A DNA stretch of 11,440 bases from NCBI GenBank assembly GCA_013812515.1, contig JACCTI010000013.1:1-11440 (forward strand), given 5' to 3'. Position 1 is the first letter of the stretch. The number at the start of each line of letters is the position of its first letter. Position numbers and translations under genes: made by a program. The notes under the pieces are model-generated. The model ran no database searches. It was not told the origin of the DNA and saw only the letters and a list, made by a program, of their open reading frames with translations. Shown in pieces: positions 7,251-11,440 of the stretch. The stretch comes from Chthoniobacterales bacterium (lineage in GTDB: Bacteria > Verrucomicrobiota > Verrucomicrobiia > Chthoniobacterales > UBA10450).

Positions 7251-7695
7251 CGCGCTTAAGAGATCATATCCCGCTGGTGAACACTAGAAGCGGTTGCAAA
7301 AGTCTGGAGACCGTCACCGCAATTCCCTCCCAGATGGAGAGATGATTCCTTCTGACGAACGGACCGCTGACATCGAGTTTCAAATCCTCCGCACCCACCG
7401 GTCGTCCGTGGCCCAACGGCTGCGCATCCCTTTGCCGGCTGAGCTGAAATCGATCCCGTGTTTCGTCGAGCTAATCCGAAGGACGGATTGATTCGGTTCG
7501 GATCCGCTTTCTTACTCTCGCCCGTCGAGTCTTGGGACGTGTGTCGCGGCTGCCCGATCTCGCTCCATTCGCCGTGCCGAACATCTGTTCTGCAATTACC
7601 GAACCTCTGACTTCTGACCTTTGTCTCGTTTTGCAAGCCAGGATCACACGCATAGGCTGGCAAGGGCAACATTGTGACTTCCGAATAAGGCGCGG
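7251..7695. other. Intergenic region of 445 bp without a convincing gene
   Basis: This lies between the divergent ubiX and alcohol dehydrogenase genes. Minus-strand translation from an ATG at 7672 stays open to 7256 (138 codons), but the product is compositionally odd (rich in R, S, G, Q), has no domain I recognise, and reads like translated repeat DNA. The region carries a 16-bp motif copy (7285-7300) shared with the right-end repeat. It also has two heptads CTCTGAC and TTCTGAC (7605-7618), a second heptad type alongside the one inside uvrC. The promoters of ubiX and the dehydrogenase must lie here; a TTGCAA at 7631-7636 with a weak TAGGCT at 7653-7658 is too poor to call. A decayed mobile or repetitive element is my best guess. 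Confidence 0.5.
7285..7300 (+). repeat. Solo copy of the 16-bp TAGAAGCGGTTTCAAA motif
   Basis: TAGAAGCGGTTGCAAA differs by one base from the 16-bp terminal inverted repeat of the element at 11202-11319. No matching inverted partner was found in the following 400 bp. It may be the remnant of one end of a related element. Confidence 0.7.
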
Positions 7696-8763
7696 ATGAG
7701 AGCTGTGCGGCTCGTGCGGCTCGGGAAACCGCTGGAAGATGCCGAGATCGCGCTTCCAGAGATCGGCCCGTCCGAAGTTTTGGTTCGCGTGGCGGCGTGC
7801 GGGATCTGCCATTCCGATGCGCACTATCGCGCAGGCATTTCGCCGACTGATCCTTTGCCAATGACTCTCGGGCACGAGGTCGCGGGTCGGGTGGAAACAG
7901 TGGGTGCAGAAGTCGATCACGTCTCGCCTGGCCACCGCGTTTATGTGCAATATCTCGTCACCTGCGGTTGCTGCGATTTCTGCTTGGGCGGCCATGCGCA
8001 ATTCTGCGCCAAAGGGCAAATGATCGGGAAACATCGCGACGGTGGTTACGCCGAGTTCATCAAAGTCCCCAGCCGAAACGTGTTCGTCCTTCCTGATGAG
8101 ATTCCATTCGAGGTCGGTGCGGTTATGATGTGCTCTTCAGCCACTGCCCTTCATGCTTTGCAGAAGGCGCGTCTGAACTCCGGTGACTCGATCGCTATCT
8201 TCGGCTTCGGCGGGTTGGGATTTTCAGCCTTGCGACTCTCTCGAGCCTTCGGCTGCCAGGAGATATATGTCGTCGATCTCAACCCTGCCAAACTAGCTTC
8301 AATCGCGGCGCTTGGAGGCGTGCCGATCGATGCGACTACGGGAAGTCCCGTTCAACAGATCAGAGAGGCCACCGGAGGGAAAGGAGTGGATGTATCCATC
8401 GAGTTGGTTGGCTCCGCCATCACCATGGAGCAAGCAGTCCGATGCTTGGGCATTCTCGGCCGCGCCGCGCTCGTCGGACTAACCGCGGAGTCGATCTCAC
8501 TTCTCCCGTATACCGAATTGATCAACAAAGAGGCGGAGATAATCAGGGTTTCCGATCACTTAGCGGCCGAACTGCCTTCACTCATGGAATTCGCCCGCGA
8601 CGGAAAGCTTCGTTTTCCGAAAGGGACGCTGCGCTTTGTCGATCTCAACGCAGGGCAGATCAACTCATCCCTAAATGCGGTGGTGAATTCCACTGACCAC
8701 ATCCGAACCGTGATCGTTCCAGAGCTTCATAACCGAAAAGCCCTGCGAGCCGACTCAATCTAA
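7696..8763 (+). CDS. Zinc-dependent alcohol dehydrogenase (medium-chain family)
   Basis: A 355-residue medium-chain dehydrogenase that would oxidise alcohols or reduce aldehydes with NAD(P). Zinc ligands are visible: Cys35 in CGICHSD and His60-Glu61 in GHEVAG for the catalytic zinc; Cys90, Cys93, Cys96 and Cys104 (spacing C-x2-C-x2-C-x7-C) for the structural zinc. The Rossmann motif is GFGGLG (170-175), followed by VVDLNPAKL, in which the acidic Asp at the end of beta-2 favours NAD over NADP. AAGG lies about 7 bp before the ATG at 7696, and MRAVRLV is a standard start. The gene appears intact. A diverged second copy of its 3' end occurs about 1 kb downstream, beyond the toxin-antitoxin pair. 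Substrate unknown. Confidence 0.93.
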   Translation: MRAVRLVRLGKPLEDAEIALPEIGPSEVLVRVAACGICHSDAHYRAGISPTDPLPMTLGHEVAGRVETVGAEVDHVSPGHRVYVQYLVTCGCCDFCLGGHAQFCAKGQMIGKHRDGGYAEFIKVPSRNVFVLPDEIPFEVGAVMMCSSATALHALQKARLNSGDSIAIFGFGGLGFSALRLSRAFGCQEIYVVDLNPAKLASIAALGGVPIDATTGSPVQQIREATGGKGVDVSIELVGSAITMEQAVRCLGILGRAALVGLTAESISLLPYTELINKEAEIIRVSDHLAAELPSLMEFARDGKLRFPKGTLRFVDLNAGQINSSLNAVVNSTDHIRTVIVPELHNRKALRADSI

Positions 8764-8775
8764 CCAAGCTGGCCC

Positions 8776-8814
8776 TTGGCATGTGGTCATACCATGACTA
8801 TATTATGGTCATGG
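8776..8814 (+). promoter_or_regulatory. Promoter with overlapping palindromic operator of the Phd/VapC-type module; probable leaderless start
   Basis: TTGGCA (8776-8781) is followed after exactly 17 bp by TATATT (8799-8804), a good sigma70-type promoter for this GC-rich sequence. A perfect 7-bp inverted repeat, CCATGAC (8792-8798) and GTCATGG (8808-8814), brackets the -10 box. TGGTCAT is also directly repeated at 8784-8790 and 8806-8812. This layout suits autorepression by the antitoxin, as known for Phd/YefM families. Transcription would begin near 8811, which is the A of the preferred ATG, so a leaderless mRNA is inferred. Confidence 0.6.
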
Positions 8815-9062
8815 AGTCAGTCAGTGTAGCGCAGCTCAAGAGCAGGCTGAGCCACTATCTGAAGGCGGCAAGAAAGGGGAAAGAAATCACCGTGACCTCG
8901 CACCGGCACTCCATTGCCCGGATTGTTCCGCTGGAGAATACCGGCCCGGAGTTGAACATCATTCCGGCGAGCAAGCCGGTGTCCTCCCTAAGAAAACTCA
9001 AGGGCATTAAATTGAAAACCGATCTTGTCGCTGATCTCCTGGCTGACCGACAGCGACGGTGA
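8811..9062 (+). CDS. Phd/YefM-family antitoxin
   Basis: An 83-residue antitoxin that should bind and neutralise the PIN toxin encoded immediately downstream and repress its own promoter. The N-terminus MESVSVAQLKSRLSHYLKAARKGKEITVT, continuing with HRHSIARIVPL, is the Phd/YefM DNA-binding fold. The charged C-terminus (about 55-83: KLKGIKLKTDLVADLLADRQRR) would be the toxin-neutralising tail. Three in-frame ATGs exist (8781, 8805, 8811). I chose 8811 because the fold begins there and the promoter -10 box occupies 8799-8804, which rules out 8781 for a transcript from that promoter. The stop codon TGA overlaps the toxin's GTG start by 4 bp, indicating translational coupling. Confidence 0.9.
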   Translation: MESVSVAQLKSRLSHYLKAARKGKEITVTSHRHSIARIVPLENTGPELNIIPASKPVSSLRKLKGIKLKTDLVADLLADRQRR

Positions 9063-9475
9063 ACGTTTACCTCGATTCTTCGGTCGTCTTGCGAAGACTG
9101 CAGCGGGAACGCGCGCCGCTGGTCTCGTGGGCGCGCTGGGATCACGCCTACAGCAGCGTGTTGCTTCGCGTTGAAATCCTGCGCACGATTGATCGCAGCC
9201 GCTTGCGAGGGGCTTTGACCGATCAGGAAGTGGCAGAGCTAATAAGGCAGGCGCATGCTGTGTTCGATACCATTGAGCTGGTCACAATCAGCCAGCCGAT
9301 TCTGGATAGGGCATCGCAATCTTTTCTCACCGCGCTTGGCACATTGGACGCATTGCATTTGGCCACGGCCTTGCGCTTGAAAGAGATCGGCGGGATCGAC
9401 ATGACGTTCCTGACGCACGATGGTGAACTGGCGGTCGCCGCGCGTAGTGTAAATTTTCCTGTCCAAGGCTCCTAA
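9059..9475 (+). CDS. PIN-domain toxin (VapC family)
   Basis: A 138-residue predicted PIN ribonuclease, the toxin of the module; VapC proteins cleave tRNA or rRNA using Mg2+ or Mn2+. The four acidic active-site positions are present: Asp6 (VYLDSSVVL), Glu39 (RVEILRT), Asp97 (TLDALHLATA) and Asp121 (FLTHDGELA). The start is a GTG at 9059 whose GTGA overlaps the antitoxin stop. No truncation is visible, so the pair looks intact and probably functional. The module lies between the intact alcohol dehydrogenase and a detached second copy of that gene's 3' end. Confidence 0.93.
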   Translation: MNVYLDSSVVLRRLQRERAPLVSWARWDHAYSSVLLRVEILRTIDRSRLRGALTDQEVAELIRQAHAVFDTIELVTISQPILDRASQSFLTALGTLDALHLATALRLKEIGGIDMTFLTHDGELAVAARSVNFPVQGS

Positions 9476-9603
9476 ATGGGATCGCGGCAGGGAATTCCTG
9501 TGATGAGATCAACGTGTAAGGCGTTAAGTTCACAAGTGGCGATCGTTGTCTACCTGCGGGCTGATGCATCGTGAGCCGCGGACGGTTCATGTTCATTGCA
9601 GCG

Positions 9604-9771
9604 AGCCGGCCGGCCTGGTTTTGCTCATGGAATCGGCGCGGAGCGGAAAGCTTTGTTTTGCGCAACGGACGCTGCGTTTTGTCTATCTCCACGCCGACCT
9701 GATCAACTCCGCCCTGGATGCGGTGACGAATTCCACCGACTACGTCCGAACCGTGATTGCATTCAGAGAAG
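9604..9771 (+). pseudogene. Detached C-terminal fragment of a zinc alcohol dehydrogenase
   Basis: Positions 9624-9759 align without gaps to 8581-8716 of the intact dehydrogenase; I count 109 of 136 identical bases (about 80%). In protein terms 30 of 45 residues match, including GKL, TLRFV, INS and NSTD-xx-RTVI. Weaker similarity extends left to about 9604. Nothing of the catalytic or NAD domain is present, so this is a remnant. The frame stays open beyond the homology to 9830. It begins about 130 bp after the VapC-like toxin gene and is followed after about 55 bp by a methyltransferase 5' fragment. Confidence 0.85.
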
Positions 9772-9826
9772 ACGCAGGTTTACGATTTGTGTCTCGTTGG
9801 CCGAAGGTATTTGCAAGGATCCGACC

Positions 9827-9882
9827 ATGAATTCAACAAAGCACTCAGGGAGAAAGGCGACTTCACCCGTATTGCCGAGACC
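9827..9882 (+). pseudogene. Detached 5' fragment of a SAM-dependent methyltransferase gene
   Basis: These 56 bp match the first 57 bp of the methyltransferase gene at 10444-10500, with four substitutions and one missing base (about 91% identity). Both begin at an ATG and share AAGGCGACTTCACCCG and ATTGCCGAGACC. Relative to its own ATG the missing base breaks the reading frame. In the frame of the following MNT gene it reads NKALREKGDFTRIAET, against NKALWEKGDFTRIAET in the downstream copy. Similarity stops exactly where the MNT gene begins. Confidence 0.9.
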
Positions 9883-10107
9883 TTGAAGCGCATCGCGCTC
9901 TTTGGCTCCTACGCACGTGCGGCGGAAGTTCCGGGACAGAGCGATGTCGATATTCTGGTGGAAGTCGATCCTTCGATCGGCCTCCGCTTCGTCACTCTCG
10001 CGGAACGACTCGAGCAATTGCTCGGCAGGCCTGTGGATCTGGTCTCCCGTCGCGCGATCAAGCCTTCGCTGTGGAAGCGGATTGAGCCGGAATTGATCGA
10101 TGCCTAG
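9883..10107 (+). CDS. MNT-domain nucleotidyltransferase, antitoxin of a MNT/HEPN module
   Basis: A minimal nucleotidyltransferase (MntA type). Characterised MntA proteins neutralise a HEPN toxin by adding AMP to a Tyr in it. The frame gives KRIALFGSYARA with the GS signature, then SDVDILVEV with the two metal-binding Asp (GS-x11-DxD), then RPVDLVSRRAIKP, as in the family. I place the start at the TTG of 9883 (74 residues, beginning MKRIALFGSYAR in translation). The frame is open from a TTG at 9757, but residues before 9883 derive from the dehydrogenase and methyltransferase fragments. The usual N-terminal helix before KRIALFG seems to be lost or replaced. The gene overlaps the HEPN gene by 8 bp. 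Domain identity is secure; the start and full activity are uncertain. Confidence 0.82.
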   Translation: MKRIALFGSYARAAEVPGQSDVDILVEVDPSIGLRFVTLAERLEQLLGRPVDLVSRRAIKPSLWKRIEPELIDA

Positions 10108-10428
10108 GCGAGATGCGGATCTGCTTCTAGAGGACATCCGATCGGCGATCGGGCGGATCGAGCGTTACACGAGCGGCATGACGCGAGACCAATTCCTCGC
10201 GGACGAAAAGACGATCGATTCCATAGTGCGAAATCTCGAGATCGCGAAGCTGTGCGCTGGCTGCCGGAGAAGTTCAAGGTTGAGCACACCGAGATTGTTT
10301 GGGTACAGATTTCGGCTCTACGGAATCGCATTGTTCACGACTACTTCGGCCTTGATCTGGAAATTATCTGGCACGTGTTGCGGGTCTCGCTCCCTGACTT
10401 CAAACAGCTTGATAAGTTGATGACTTAG
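10100..10428 (+). pseudogene. HEPN-domain toxin (HepT/DUF86 type), frameshifted
   Basis: HEPN proteins of this family are RNases paired with MNT antitoxins. From the ATG at 10100 the product matches DUF86 for 48 codons (MPRRDADLLLEDIRSAI ... FLADEKTIDSIVRNLEI). After position 10243 this frame degenerates. From 10246 another frame resumes the family: EAVRWLPEKF, then IVWVQISALRNRIVHDYFGLDL, ending at TAG 10426-10428. The RNase and AMP-acceptor motif R-x4-H-x-Y (RNRIVHDY) lies in that second frame, so the toxin is broken as read. The junction lacks the expected IG before EA, consistent with a 4-bp loss. A sequencing or assembly error cannot be excluded. Its ATG overlaps the MNT gene stop by 8 bp. 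Confidence 0.88.
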
Positions 10429-10443
10429 ACACGCAGACTAACG

Positions 10444-11089
10444 ATGAATCCTAACAAAGCACTCTGGGAAAAAGGCGACTTCACCCGCATTGCCGAGACC
10501 ATGCGCGAAAGCGGAGAGGCGCTCGTGCAGCGACTCGGAATTACAAAAGGACTCAAGGTCCTGGATCTCGGATGCGGCGACGGCACCACGGCGTTGCCCG
10601 CAGCGAAACTCGGCGCGGATGTGCTGGGCGTTGATATCGCGAGCAACCTGGTCGAGGCGGGAAATAAGCGGGCCGCGGAGCAGGGCCTGACCAACTGCAC
10701 GTTTCAGGAAGGGGATGCGTCCAATCTGGAGCAGTTGCTGGATCAGGCGTTTGATCTCGTGGTCAGTATCTTCGGAGCGATGTTTGCGCCCAAGCCGTTC
10801 GAGGTCGCGAAGGAGATGGTGCGCGTGACCCGGCCGGGAGGTCGGATCGTGATGGGTAACTGGATACCCAATGATCCGACGTTGGTGGCGCAGATTTTGA
10901 AGATCAGCTCAAGCTACACGCCGCCACCGCCGGAAGGTTTCGTTAGTCCGATGACATGGGGAATCGAGAGCAATGTGATCGAGCGGTTTGCCGGCGCGGA
11001 AGTTCAGCCAGAACAAAAGCGAGAATGCCACCTCCATTCCTGCAACGTTTGTGCGTGTGACGGTAGCGCTTTCAAAACGCAGGAGCTGA
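10444..11089 (+). pseudogene. Class I SAM-dependent methyltransferase with internal deletion and frame change
   Basis: From the ATG at 10444 a class I methyltransferase reads well to about residue 186. The SAM-binding motif I is VLDLGCGDG (39-47), followed by GVDIASNLVEAG with the acidic ribose-binding residue, EGDASN, FDLVVSIFGAMFAPKPF, and the VTRPGGRIVMGNW strand. After about 11000 the frame gives an unrelated tail (QKRECHLHSC) to 11151. From 11003 another frame reads FSQNKSENATSIPATFVRVT and on to VALSKRRS, ending at TGA 11087-11089, which looks like this family's C-terminus. I infer an internal deletion, perhaps 60-70 codons judged from recalled relatives of about 270 residues, that also changed the frame. 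A second copy of its first 57 bp lies upstream of the MNT gene. The methylated substrate is unknown. Confidence 0.75.
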
Positions 11090-11201
11090 GTCGGTCTGTG
11101 ATTCTCGCTCACGCTTCCAAAGCACCGCGTTCGCTGCCGCGTTGTTCGTAGTTTCATCAGTAGCTGACGAGGCAATTGCGCCGGGCGGCCACGACGAGCC
11201 C

Positions 11202-11319
11202 TAGAAGCGGTTTCAAAATTCCTTTGGCTGATTGTAGGGCGTCTGTGGCAGACGCCTCCCTAGGCGCGATTGGCGTTTCACAGAAACGCCCTACAATTCG
11301 ACGTTTGAAACCGCTTCTA
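11202..11319. repeat. Nested-palindrome MITE-like element with 16-bp terminal inverted repeats
   Basis: TAGAAGCGGTTTCAAA (11202-11217) and its exact inverse (11304-11319) form 16-bp ends. Inside them ATTGTAGGGCGT (11231-11242) and its exact inverse (11286-11297) form a second 12-bp inverted repeat. Within that are two perfect 8+3+8 hairpins: GGCGTCTG-TGG-CAGACGCC (11238-11256) and GGCGTTTC-ACA-GAAACGCC (11272-11290). There is no coding capacity. The inner part shares ends and hairpin format with the repeat at 5025-5137; the outer motif recurs singly at 7285. Confidence 0.85.
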
Positions 11320-11328
11320 AAGTTGAAG

Positions 11329-11440
11329 CTAGGTCGTGCGTGAAGTCTCAATGCCGAGTGCCTCTGTCACCGCCGCGGCGCCTGGACTCGGGCGCTCCTG
11401 ATCTTTTGCCACCTCAACCCGCACTTCCGCTTCTTTGCGC
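11329..11440 (-). CDS. Possible C-terminal end of a gene entering from the right edge (unrecognised)
   Basis: On the minus strand one frame is open from the window edge for 36 codons to a TAG at 11329-11331. The peptide is charged and protein-like (RKEAEVRVEVAKDQERPSPG, then AAAVTEALGIETSRTT), but it is too short to assign to a family. The stop lies 10 bp from the end of the nested-palindrome repeat, as expected for a repeat placed just behind a gene. A chance open frame of this length is possible in GC-rich DNA. Confidence 0.4.
   Translation of the reverse strand, partial: RKEAEVRVEVAKDQERPSPGAAAVTEALGIETSRTT

Noticed and set aside
7637..7661. GCCAG...CTGGC inverted repeat upstream of the dehydrogenase as an operator
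   Set aside because: Only 5 bp arms with a 15-bp loop; expected by chance.
9757..9882. TTG start at 9757 for the MNT gene
   Set aside because: Codons 9757-9882 derive from dehydrogenase and methyltransferase fragments plus spacer, so homology does not support them as MNT protein, although translation from there is not excluded.
11090..11151. C-terminal tail of the methyltransferase frame up to 11151
   Set aside because: The sequence after the break is out of the family frame and unlike a natural C-terminus; the family-like end terminates at 11089 in another frame.

Overview
The window is a GC-rich, densely coded stretch of a Gram-negative bacterial chromosome. A Verrucomicrobiota origin (soil Chthoniobacterales-like) is my best guess. 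It rests on the style of UvrC, the intergenic heptad repeats and TTGTAG hairpin elements, and the C1/menaquinone-type housekeeping genes. It is an inference from recall; no rRNA or marker phylogeny is available here. No rRNA, tRNA or CRISPR array was seen.

Positions 1-7250 are housekeeping. On the minus strand are the N-terminal half of a class B penicillin-binding protein (PBP2/MrdA type), uvrC, and an M50 site-2-protease-like membrane peptidase with CBS domains. Divergent from the peptidase is a plus-strand FAD-dependent oxidoreductase of the geranylgeranyl-reductase type. Converging on that is a tight minus-strand operon: ubiX, a DUF374-type lysophospholipid acyltransferase, then folD. Non-coding repeats sit in the gaps: a GTCATCC/GGACCTCAC palindrome (946-1067), a TTGTAG-bounded hairpin element (5025-5137), and an in-frame heptad-repeat insert inside uvrC (1543-1627).

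Positions 7251-7695 hold no convincing gene. They carry a half-copy of a 16-bp motif that reappears as a perfect terminal inverted repeat at the far end of the window.

Positions 7696-11089 are accessory. An intact zinc alcohol dehydrogenase is followed by a Phd/VapC-type toxin-antitoxin pair with a recognisable promoter/operator. Next come a detached second copy of the dehydrogenase 3' end and a detached copy of a SAM-methyltransferase 5' end. The latter is joined directly to a MNT nucleotidyltransferase antitoxin gene, which is followed by a frameshifted HEPN toxin gene. The longer methyltransferase copy comes last and is itself internally deleted. The order ADH - [VapBC-like] - ADH 3' piece - MT 5' piece - [MNT/HEPN] - MT means each toxin-antitoxin module is flanked by direct repeats of a neighbouring gene end. 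This is the most interesting architecture in the window.

Positions 11090-11440 contain a nested-palindrome, MITE-like repeat (11202-11319) and possibly the last codons of a minus-strand gene entering from the right edge. Nothing recognisable was seen in 11090-11201.
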